The notes under the pieces were generated by a model. It saw only the letters and a program-made list of their open reading frames with translations. It made no database searches and was not told the origin of the DNA. A stretch of DNA of 28,616 bases from an uncultured Campylobacter sp. GTDB lineage: Bacteria; Campylobacterota; Campylobacteria; Campylobacterales; Campylobacteraceae. The stretch spans positions 1 to 28,616 of the forward strand of contig NZ_CALIAV010000044.1 in NCBI RefSeq assembly GCF_938045625.1. Direction: 5' to 3'. Shown here one piece after another: positions 1 through 8,500 of this stretch. The translations under genes were made by a program, and so were the position numbers. Numbering within the stretch: the stretch's first letter is position 1; every line of letters starts with the position of its first letter.

Positions 1-7
1 AAAAATA

Positions 8-28
8 GATAAAATTATACCTATTATC
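8..28. promoter_or_regulatory. Possible Fur box upstream of TonB receptor
   Basis: An A/T-rich imperfect dyad begins with GATAA and ends with TTATC, 26 bp before the receptor start. Its right half, ATTATCAAT, resembles half of a Fur box. Iron regulation would fit a haem/iron receptor. The symmetry beyond the outer five bases is poor and the region is AT-rich, so this is a tentative call. Confidence 0.35.
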
Positions 29-53
29 AATTTCTTAATATAAAGGGGATGTT

Positions 54-2207
54 ATGGGTAAATTTAGCATTATAGCGGCTACAGTTTTGCTGAGCGCAGC
101 CTCGGCTCTCGCGCAGACTGGAGGAGTGGACGGCAAATTTAAGCGAGCCGATAGTAATGCTACGGGATCTGTAAAGCTAGATATGGTATCCGTCACGGCA
201 AACAGGAGCGAAACCGACGTCGCTAAATACGCCGGCCAGGTCAGCGTCCTAAATCAAAACGACCTAGTTAAATCGCCGTCCGTTATCGACGCTATCGGCT
301 CAGTGCCCGGCGTGATGCTTGGCAACGACCACGGTAGACAAGTCGGCCAATACTACAACATCCGCGGCTTTGGCTACCAAAGCGAAGCGCGCGTCATCAT
401 CGAACAAGACGGTATCAAGCGCTCGCCTTCGCTTTTTTCTAATCAAATTTCAACCTTTCGCGTGGATAACGACTTGCTAAAACGCGTCGAGGTCGTAAAG
501 GGTGCTAGCTCGGTGCTGCACGGTAGCGGCGCAGTCGGCGGTATCGTTAGTATGAGAACCAAAGACGTGAGCGACTTTATAAACCCGGGCAGCGACTACG
601 GCGTCACGATCGGCCATCGTCAGGAAAGTAATCACATGAACTCTAATCGAGCCGCCATCGCAGCTAAACCTACGGAAAATTTCGGCCTTTTACTATACGG
701 CAAGCACGCGGACTTTGGCAAGATAAAGATGGCTAGAGACGGCAAGCGCTCGGGCGTGAAATACGCGGAAAACGACGAGCAGGTAAACACTGTCTTTGCC
801 AAAACCGAGTGGGCGATAACCGACGAGCATGCTTTGGAGGCTAGTGTATTTAACTACCACGAAAAATTCTCCTCTTCGCCTTGGCAGTCGCTTTTCTGGA
901 GTGAGGACGCGGAGCTACCTACCTCGGGACGTCTAAAACAGCGAGACTATAGTGTGATATATAAGTACACTCCGCTAAATAACAGATGGATAAATTTCTC
1001 CGCTCAGTATTACAACGCAAAAGCTCTAAATCATAGGATCAGAACGGGCTTTAGCAGAGGCAATCCCGTCTACATCGACTACAAAAACAAAGACGACAGA
1101 TGGGGTGTTAGGCTCAAAAACGAAAGCCTCTTTGAAACCGGCGTGCTAGAGCACAGACTAGTCACCGGTATCGACTACGAACACAGAAAAGAGGACGCGA
1201 TATTTTGGCACAACGGTGCGCTTAGCGACTTTGGTTCGTTTCCAAATTTTTACAAAGACCTCGGTATATACGCGCAAGACGTATTTAGCGTAGGTAGATT
1301 CGAGTTTACTTTAGGCGGCAGGTTTGATAAATTTAAACGCGGAGTCAAAAACGGCGATCACAACTCATACTCCGAGTCTAGGTTTTCTCCAAAACTCGGC
1401 CTTGCGTACGAGGTCTTTGACGGCGTAAATTTACTCGCAGGCTACGCAGAGACATTTAGAGGACCGACGCCAAACGAGACGTCATCGGCCGGCCCGTTAA
1501 ATCCGCACTACTGGTACATACCAAATCCCGACCTAAAACCTGAAATCGCAAAAGAATACGAAGTAGGCTTTTCTGTCGATAAGCAGGGGCTTTTGGGCGA
1601 CGACGAGCTGTATTTTAAGGCTACCTACTACGACGGCAACATCAAAGATATGATAAATCTAAAAGCAAGACCGGACAAGGGCAACCCGCCGTTTGACGCC
1701 GAAGCGCCGGGCAGACGCTACGGTATGTACGAAAACGTCGATAACGCAAAGCGCCGAGGCGTCGAGATCGAGTCCAAATACGCGATAAACAACCTTACAT
1801 TCTCGCTCGGATACGACCATACGAAAATCTACGACAAAGCGACCAAAAAGATACTCACCGTCTACGCCGACAAGCTAACTTTAGGCGCGATGTATAGATA
1901 CGAGCCGTGGGGACTTAGTCTGGGCGGCGATATGACGCACTGGTTTAGACCTAACAACGACGAGAAATACTACGTCGTGCGCGGTCAAAAATACGAATAC
2001 GTAGACGAAACCTTTACTATCGTAAATTTTAAAGGTAGATGGGAGCCGAAAAATTTCGACAGCTATCTGCTAAACAAAGGGCTAAAAATCAGCTTTGGCG
2101 TAAACAATATCTTTAATAAAGAATACATTTTCGCAAACGGATTTAAAAATACGACCAGAGTGGGCAAAGGCAGAAACTTCTACGTAGATTTTGAAAAAAC
2201 GTTTTAG
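54..2207 (+). CDS. TonB-dependent outer-membrane receptor, probably haem/iron
   Basis: This is an outer-membrane gated channel that imports an iron compound using TonB-ExbB-ExbD energy. The ATG follows AAAGGGG at 42-48. Residues 1-20 form a signal peptide ending in ALA before QTGG. A TonB-box-like stretch (DMVSVTA) lies near residue 43, followed by a plug domain to about residue 170 with the plug motif VEVVKGASSVLHGSGAVGG, then a long beta-barrel. The last residue is Phe, as usual for outer-membrane barrels. FRGP (468-471) and NPDL (491-494), with His485 between them, resemble the FRAP and NPNL boxes of haem/haemoglobin receptors such as HemR. This is why haem is my first guess, but the substrate is not proven. 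The length (717 aa) is normal for the family. No exbB, exbD, tonB or ABC haem permease is visible in the window. It appears to be monocistronic. Confidence 0.88.
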   Translation: MGKFSIIAATVLLSAASALAQTGGVDGKFKRADSNATGSVKLDMVSVTANRSETDVAKYAGQVSVLNQNDLVKSPSVIDAIGSVPGVMLGNDHGRQVGQYYNIRGFGYQSEARVIIEQDGIKRSPSLFSNQISTFRVDNDLLKRVEVVKGASSVLHGSGAVGGIVSMRTKDVSDFINPGSDYGVTIGHRQESNHMNSNRAAIAAKPTENFGLLLYGKHADFGKIKMARDGKRSGVKYAENDEQVNTVFAKTEWAITDEHALEASVFNYHEKFSSSPWQSLFWSEDAELPTSGRLKQRDYSVIYKYTPLNNRWINFSAQYYNAKALNHRIRTGFSRGNPVYIDYKNKDDRWGVRLKNESLFETGVLEHRLVTGIDYEHRKEDAIFWHNGALSDFGSFPNFYKDLGIYAQDVFSVGRFEFTLGGRFDKFKRGVKNGDHNSYSESRFSPKLGLAYEVFDGVNLLAGYAETFRGPTPNETSSAGPLNPHYWYIPNPDLKPEIAKEYEVGFSVDKQGLLGDDELYFKATYYDGNIKDMINLKARPDKGNPPFDAEAPGRRYGMYENVDNAKRRGVEIESKYAINNLTFSLGYDHTKIYDKATKKILTVYADKLTLGAMYRYEPWGLSLGGDMTHWFRPNNDEKYYVVRGQKYEYVDETFTIVNFKGRWEPKNFDSYLLNKGLKISFGVNNIFNKEYIFANGFKNTTRVGKGRNFYVDFEKTF

Positions 2208-2277
2208 CTTGACTCGGCAAGCGGACTAAATTTGACTAAATTTAGCTTAAATTAGGTCCGCTTTAGCCATTAAATTT

Positions 2278-2300
2278 GCCGTTTTTGACGGCTTGTTTTT
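2278..2300 (+). terminator. Short Rho-independent-like terminator after the receptor
   Basis: The stem GCCGT (2278-2282) / ACGGC (2288-2292) has a 5-nt loop and is followed by TTGTTTTT. A second, imperfect hairpin sits just upstream (GCGGAC at 2221-2226 with GTCCGC at 2256-2261). The 5-bp stem is short, so strength is uncertain. Confidence 0.45.
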
Positions 2301-2411
2301 GTCTAAATTTGAGTTTGCGAGGGCAGGGCGCTAACATCAAATTTTGCTTTTTTACCCGCTCAAATTTGACCCGCCCGCTCCCGCAAATCCGCTTCTTAAT
2401 TTAAATTTGAC

Positions 2412-2417
2412 TATAAT
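2412..2417 (+). promoter_or_regulatory. -10 box for rarA
   Basis: A perfect TATAAT lies 26 nt before the TTG start of rarA, preceded by a T-rich stretch but no clear -35, as is typical of Campylobacter sigma-70 promoters. Confidence 0.6.
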
Positions 2418-2442
2418 GCCTTAAAATTTAAAAGGAGCAAAT

Positions 2443-3627
2443 TTGCAAAATTTCGCCTTGAAATTTCGCCCGCGCAGCTTAGACGAGATATGTGGACAGC
2501 GCGAGCTGGTGGGCGTTTTTAAAAAATTTATCGAAAACAAAAAAATCCCGCACAGCATATTTTACGGGCCTGCAGGCTGCGGCAAAACTAGCTTTGCTCG
2601 CGTCGTCGCACGGTCGATGGAGTATGATTTTTACGAATTTGATGGCGGAAATTTAAAGATCGACGAATTTCGCAAAATCCTAAAAAACCACGAAAATGCG
2701 CTTTCTAAGCCGCTATTTTTCATCGACGAGATCCACCGCCTCAGCAAAACGCAGCAAGAAGCCCTGTTAATCCCGATGGAAAACTACCGCGCCGCCATCA
2801 TCGGAGCCAGCACGGAAAATCCCTATTTCACGCTAAGCTCTGGCATTCGCAGCCGCTCGATGCTTTTTGAGTTTAAGCCGCTTGCGAGCGAGGATTTTGA
2901 AAAATTGCTTGAGCGCGTGAGGGGCGAGGTCAAATTTGATATCTCGGACGAAGCCAAAGCCTATCTCGTAAAAAGTAGCGGCGGAGATGCGCGCGGGCTG
3001 CTAAATTTGCTCGAGTTTGCCGTGAGTCTGGGCGAAGAAATAACGTTAGAGAATTTAAAAACGCTAAGAGCTAACGCGGTTAGCGAAGGCGTTAGCGAGG
3101 ACGATGTGCATTACGGGCTAGCAAGTGCGTTTATAAAAAGCCTGCGCGGTAGCGACGAAAATGCCGTTATGTACTATCTGGCGCGGCTTATCGACGCTGG
3201 CGAGAGTGCGGATTTTATCGCGCGAAGGATGGCGATATTTGCCAGCGAGGATATCGGTAACGCCAATCCTAACGCGCTAAATTTAGCCGCTAACGCGCTA
3301 GCTGCCGTTAGCAAGATTGGATTTCCCGAAGCGCGCATAATTCTCGCTCAATGCGCGATGTATCTGGCTCACTCGCCAAAGTCAAACTCCAGCTACAAGG
3401 CCATAAACGCCGCGCTAGCCTACGTGAAAAACGAGCCGCCGCTAGCCATCCCGCCCTATCTCATCAACACCGCGCCCGAGGCCAAGGACTATCTGTATCC
3501 GCACAGTTTCGGCGGCTGGGTAGATCAAAAATACCTTGAAAAGCCGCTTAAATTTTACGAGAGCAACGGCATCGGCTTTGAAAAGACGCTGGACGAGTGG
3601 CTGGTTAAAATAAAATCTAAGGGTTAA
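2443..3627 (+). CDS. rarA: Replication-associated recombination protein A (AAA+ ATPase)
   Basis: RarA/MgsA (the WRNIP1/Mgs1 family) is a clamp-loader-like AAA+ ATPase acting at stalled or damaged replication forks. Walker A is GPAGCGKTS at residues 42-50 and Walker B is FFIDEIH with D95/E96. The sensor region ASTENPYFTL and the arginine-rich GIRSRS follow, then the C-terminal MgsA tetramerisation region (about 235-390) with LAHSPKSN and YLYPH. At 394 aa it is slightly shorter than E. coli RarA (447), as common in this group. The start is TTG: GGAG ends five bases before it and there is no in-frame ATG before residue 1 of the conserved N-terminus. It is monocistronic by spacing. Confidence 0.93.
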   Translation: MQNFALKFRPRSLDEICGQRELVGVFKKFIENKKIPHSIFYGPAGCGKTSFARVVARSMEYDFYEFDGGNLKIDEFRKILKNHENALSKPLFFIDEIHRLSKTQQEALLIPMENYRAAIIGASTENPYFTLSSGIRSRSMLFEFKPLASEDFEKLLERVRGEVKFDISDEAKAYLVKSSGGDARGLLNLLEFAVSLGEEITLENLKTLRANAVSEGVSEDDVHYGLASAFIKSLRGSDENAVMYYLARLIDAGESADFIARRMAIFASEDIGNANPNALNLAANALAAVSKIGFPEARIILAQCAMYLAHSPKSNSSYKAINAALAYVKNEPPLAIPPYLINTAPEAKDYLYPHSFGGWVDQKYLEKPLKFYESNGIGFEKTLDEWLVKIKSKG

Positions 3628-3932
3628 ATTTACGCCGACTCAAATTTGCCCTACCGGCTTATTAAATTTTAGAGGAAGTATTGCGGTCAAATTTGCTACG
3701 TTTTTAGTTTTTGGGTTTTTACAGACTTGTTAAATTTCTCGGCAAAATCTCGTAAAACCGCCGTTAAATTTGCAAAGCAGCGAGAAAGTCCAACTAAAAC
3801 AAAACCCGCCGTCCAAATCAAGAATATCCTTTAAAACCACCCGCCCTGTCAAATTCAACTCAAATTTTACCTATATTTTTAAAATAGGCTAAAAAATTTT
3901 TATTATTTATTTTAGTTTTATATTTTTTTAAA

Positions 3933-3938
3933 TATACT
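3933..3938 (+). promoter_or_regulatory. Probable -10 box for the AGCS symporter; rest of gap empty
   Basis: TATACT lies 30 nt before the symporter ATG in a very A/T-rich stretch (about 3880-3960). The gap from 3628 to 3968 (341 bp) holds no convincing gene or RNA. Its left half is mixed-composition DNA with several AAATTT words and no strong hairpin. Confidence 0.4.
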
Positions 3939-3968
3939 TGAAAAATTTTAAAAAATAAAGGCAAATCC

Positions 3969-5381
3969 ATGCTCACCGACCTCATAAGCTCTATAAATTC
4001 ATTCCTTTGGGGGCCGTATTTCCTTATCGCGCTACTTTGCGGTACGGGGCTTTATTTTACGATTAGGCTTCGTTTCGTACAGATTTTTAAGTTTAAAATG
4101 GGGCTTAATAGGCTTTTTGGCAACTTCTCATTGCACGGCGAAGCGGCAGGAAAATCGGGCATGAGTTCGTTTCAGGCGGTCGCTACGGCCGTCGCGGCGC
4201 AGGTGGGCACGGGTAACCTCGTGGGTGCCACAACCGCGCTCATCATGGGCGGACCGGGCGCGATATTTTGGATGTGGTGTGCGGCGTTTTTAGGCATGGC
4301 GACGAATTTCGCAGAGATCTGCCTCGCGCAAATTTACCGCACCAAAGACGACAGCGGCCACATGATCGGCGGGCCGGCGTTTTATATCAGCCGCGGACTA
4401 AAGAGCCGTTATGCCAAGCTTTTGGCAGCGTTTTTCGCGCTGGCGATCATCTTGGCGCTCGGATTTATGGGAAACATGGTGCAGGCCAACTCGATCTCGG
4501 ACGGATTTAAGGGCGCGTTTGGCATACCGCAGTGGGCGAGCGGACTATTTTTGGCGGCGATTTGCGCTATGATCTTTATCGGTGGCGTCAAAGCCATCGC
4601 CAGAGTTGCCGAAAAAATCGTGCCTATCATGGCAATCCTCTACGTCGCGGTCGGACTTGTGATCATTTGCTTTAATCTTGATAAAATTCCCGGTGTCATA
4701 GCGCTTATATTTGAAGCCGCGTTTAATCCATCCGCAGCATGGGGCGGCGCGACAGGGGCCACGATCGCTACGGCGATGAGATACGGTATCGCGCGCGGAC
4801 TGTTTTCAAACGAAGCCGGCATGGGCTCGACCCCCCACGCGCACGCCGCGGCTAACGTCAAACACCCAGTCGATCAGGCGGTGCTCGGTATCATGAGCGT
4901 GTTTGTCGATACCTTTATCGTGCTAAATATCACCGTTTTTGTCGTGCTTAGCGCCGACGTGATACATTTTGAAAACGGCAAAGCCGTGCTAACCGGTATC
5001 TCGCTCGTGCAAGAGGCGTTTTCGACGCATGTTTTGGGGCATGCGGGCGGCTATGGATTCGTGGCGATTTGCTTGTTTTTCTTTGCTTTTACGACGATTT
5101 TGGGCTGGTACTACTTCGCTGAGATCAACGTACGCTATCTTTTTGGAGCCAAATTCGTGCGAATCTTGCAGATATTAGTCGTAGGATTTGTGTTTGCGGG
5201 CAGCTTGCTAAAGATAAATTTCGTCTGGGAGCTGGCCGATATGTTTAACGGTCTCATGGTGCTTCCGAACCTGATCGCCATCATTGCGCTTAGCCCCGTC
5301 GTGGTTAAGCTCCTAAAAGACCACGATGCGGGCAAAGAATACGAACAAAAAAACTATGTAAGAGAGCCGAATTTATTTTAA
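3969..5381 (+). CDS. Sodium:alanine/glycine symporter, AGCS family
   Basis: This inner-membrane secondary transporter should import alanine and/or glycine with Na+. The family signature GTGNLVGATTALIMGGPGA lies near residues 80-98, and the conserved SNEAGMGSTPHAHAA near 279-293; both line the substrate and ion site in AGCS proteins. About ten or eleven hydrophobic segments can be traced, from FLWGPYFLIALLCGTGLYF to the last at about 425-445, followed by a charged cytoplasmic tail. The length (470 aa) is normal. The start ATG has AAAGG upstream. It stands alone between two promoters. Substrate preference (Ala vs Gly) cannot be read from the sequence. Confidence 0.9.
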   Translation: MLTDLISSINSFLWGPYFLIALLCGTGLYFTIRLRFVQIFKFKMGLNRLFGNFSLHGEAAGKSGMSSFQAVATAVAAQVGTGNLVGATTALIMGGPGAIFWMWCAAFLGMATNFAEICLAQIYRTKDDSGHMIGGPAFYISRGLKSRYAKLLAAFFALAIILALGFMGNMVQANSISDGFKGAFGIPQWASGLFLAAICAMIFIGGVKAIARVAEKIVPIMAILYVAVGLVIICFNLDKIPGVIALIFEAAFNPSAAWGGATGATIATAMRYGIARGLFSNEAGMGSTPHAHAAANVKHPVDQAVLGIMSVFVDTFIVLNITVFVVLSADVIHFENGKAVLTGISLVQEAFSTHVLGHAGGYGFVAICLFFFAFTTILGWYYFAEINVRYLFGAKFVRILQILVVGFVFAGSLLKINFVWELADMFNGLMVLPNLIAIIALSPVVVKLLKDHDAGKEYEQKNYVREPNLF

Positions 5382-5422
5382 AAAACTTAAAAATTTAATG
5401 TAACTACTATTTTATATATTTT

Positions 5423-5431
5423 TGCTATAAT
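5423..5431 (+). promoter_or_regulatory. Extended -10 promoter of the giant secreted protein gene
   Basis: TGCTATAAT is a perfect extended -10, giving a start of transcription near 5438 and a leader of about 60 nt. AGGAGA (5490-5495) then serves as the ribosome binding site. Confidence 0.65.
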
Positions 5432-5500
5432 TTTAAGAATTGATTTCAGTTAGATTTGTTACAATTTCCTATATTTTTAATCTAAATCCAGGAGATCGTT

Positions 5501-8500
5501 ATGAATATAACTCAGACGCAAATTTCTGCGCTTTACGTCGGACTCTTCGGCAGATCGAGCGAAGGCTCGGGCAGTAAGGCTTGGCTGGGTGCTGCAAATA
5601 CGCAAAATTTAAGCGTGTCTACCATCGCAAACACGATGCTAGACACAGTAGCGGCAAAAGAGTTTTTCGGCGATAGCGTAAACGAAAACGCAAATTTCGT
5701 CGAGCATATATACGCTAACGTATTTGGCAAAGGCGGAGCTAATCTAGACAAAGAGGGCAAAGCCGGTTGGACGAAAAAGCTAAACGACGGCGAAGATAGA
5801 GGAAAGGTCGCGGCCGATATGCTAAAGGCCGCTTGCGACCCCGTTCACTCAAGTGCCGCCGACGAAGCTACGAAAAACGCGCATAATCTCTTGATAAACA
5901 AGATAATCGCCTCAAACGTCGTAGCGGACCTCATTAAAGACGTTCCAAACGGCGGCGATATAAAAGAGCAACTAAAAGCTTTTATGCAGATAAATAAAAC
6001 CATTACACCCCACTCAAACGCAAGCGACATCAAAAACGCCGTGCTAGCGGGCGCTAAAAGCTTAATTTTGACCGTAGACGAGGCAAAGTTAGACGCTGCG
6101 CTAGATGCCAACTCTAAGGTAAAAATCATCTCTGGCGTAACCGGCAAAACGGAGGATGAAATCTCAAAAGAACTCGCTCCAAAACCCGCCCCTACGCCGG
6201 ATCCTAAGCCTGACCCTACGCCGGATCCAAAACCTCAACCTCAGCCGGGTCCTAAACCGACCCCAACTCCAGACCCCAAGCCGCAACCTAAGCCTACTCC
6301 AAACGACGGCGTAGAGGGCGCGCTAAAACAGATGCTAGCATCCGCCTCATCGACCGAGGTCATCGGCTACTCGGCGAAGATAGAACACGGCGGTAAAAAA
6401 TACTTCGTAAGCATAAGAAGTGCGGATAATGACGGTGTAAATTTAAGTGCCGATCAAAAGATAAATTTATCGGTCCAAAACGGCGCGGTTAAAACCGCCG
6501 AGGGCAAGACGCTAAAAGCCGATGTTTATACGGTAAAAAACTTCCCGACGGGCGATAGCTTGGAGGCGGAAAAAGGCACGGCGATACTTGGCGCATTTAC
6601 CAAAGACGGGCACGAATTTAGCGCCAAAGATCAAGAAAACGGCGTCCCTTATAGCCACAGCCTCCAGCCTAGATCGGGCGTTAAATTTAACGACAATGGC
6701 TTTTTCGAGCGGCCGTTTGGCCTGGTAGAGGGCACGGCAGACGGCGTCAGCGCGCAAAAAGTAGATAAAGGCGCGGGCGGTATGGTTTATAAGCTCGTAA
6801 AAGACGGACAAACGACTTATTACGTTACAAATAAAGAGGCTGTTCCGCATTTTAACTCGCATACCGGCACCGTCGTCATAGAGGGCGCAAAACCCGGCGA
6901 CAAGGTCAAATTTGCAGGAGGCGCAGACTCGCTTACGCAGGCTCAAAACGAGGACGGACTGCAAGCGGGCGCAAAGCAGTTTATCAAAGACGGCGACGAC
7001 ACTATCCTCTACGCTAACGGCAAAAACTCGGGCTTTAGCAACTCGGATGATTTAAAGATCGTATTTAAAGGCGTAAGCATTGATCCGACCACAAAAGACG
7101 GAGCCTTTACGCTAAAGCAAAATATTTTAGCCGACGGCGCCATCAAGGCAACCGACGCGCAGGGCTTTACCAAGCTCTTTGACGATGCGCCCGCTCTTAA
7201 GCTAGACGGCACGGAAAGCGTCTATAAAAAAGAGGGCAAATTTTACCAAGACGCGCAAGCCACCAAGCCTTTAGACGCGGATGCGCTAAACATAAAGGCC
7301 GTTAAATTTGATAACGGCGACGTTTATACCTTTAGTTCTGCGAAAAAATCGCAATCCAAAGATGCGGTAAAAGCCTACGACGAACAAAGCTTAAGCTCAA
7401 ATTCGCAAAAAGGCGACGCGCTAAAAAGCGGCGATACGACTTACGAGTTTTTCGGCAAAGGCAACGTCGCAAAGATATCAAGCGATGATTTTTCGTTTGA
7501 AAACGGCGCGCAGTATCTAGGCTCGCTAAATTTAGACGGAGCCAAAAACATAACCAAAGAGTCGTTTTTATCCGGCAAGCTAGGAGATAAAATCCTACCT
7601 AACGCGTACTCAAACATAACTACGGGCGGAGTTAAATTCGAGCTCAAGCAAAACGGCGATATAAAATCTTTAGTCGCAAGCTTTGAAAAGGCTAAGGATA
7701 TATTAAGCGGTGCGCTAAAAGACAGGATCGCAGACGGCGCGGTAGAGCTTAGCAAAGATAGCACGCTAACAAACGCTCAGCTACAAACGTTAGCTCAAAA
7801 TGCCGCTAAATTTGCTAACGGCGCGGTAAAATCGGCCGTTCTAAGCGTAGCCGAACTAACGTCTCTCAACAAAGATGCTGCGGATAAAATCGCAAATTCG
7901 GCCGTAACGCTAACGGATAAAGACGCGTTTAGTAAAGAGTCTCTAAAGGCTTTAGGCGCGTTTAGCGACAAGCTAAAAGACGGCGCGATAGCTAATACGC
8001 AAAAGCTAAGCGCGGCTGATTTTTACGAAATTTTCGGCAAAGGCTTTCTATCTAGCGACAAGCTCTCAAGCTATAAGATCGCAAACGGCGCCCTAGAGAT
8101 CGAAGATAGCGCGAATAATTTACAAAACGCAGTAGAAAATAGGCTGAATTATTTCAGCGAAAAGATAAAATCCATAAAAACCTCAGATGGTGCGGAGCTA
8201 AAAATCTCGGCTACGAATTTTAATAAAATCGGCGCGGATAAATTTGACGCTAACGATAACATAAAACTAACGCGCGTTAGCTCAAACGATAAGGATGCCG
8301 TGCTAAGCGACAAGGTGGATAGCTTTGAAATCAACAAAACACTAGAAGTAAGCGTAGACGAATACGCTAAATTTGCCGCTAAACTCGTAGGAAAAGGCAA
8401 ATTTGATATCGCAGACGACTTTAAAAAAATCATGAAATTTTTAAAGACGGCGGATGTTTCAAAGATAGAAACGCTAAATTTAAACGATAAAAACATCGAA

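Noticed and set aside
6512..6964. 150-codon ORF on the minus strand inside the giant protein gene
   Set aside because: It is one of several shadow frames in a long, high-GC gene with a strong plus-strand signal; no ribosome binding site or known motif.
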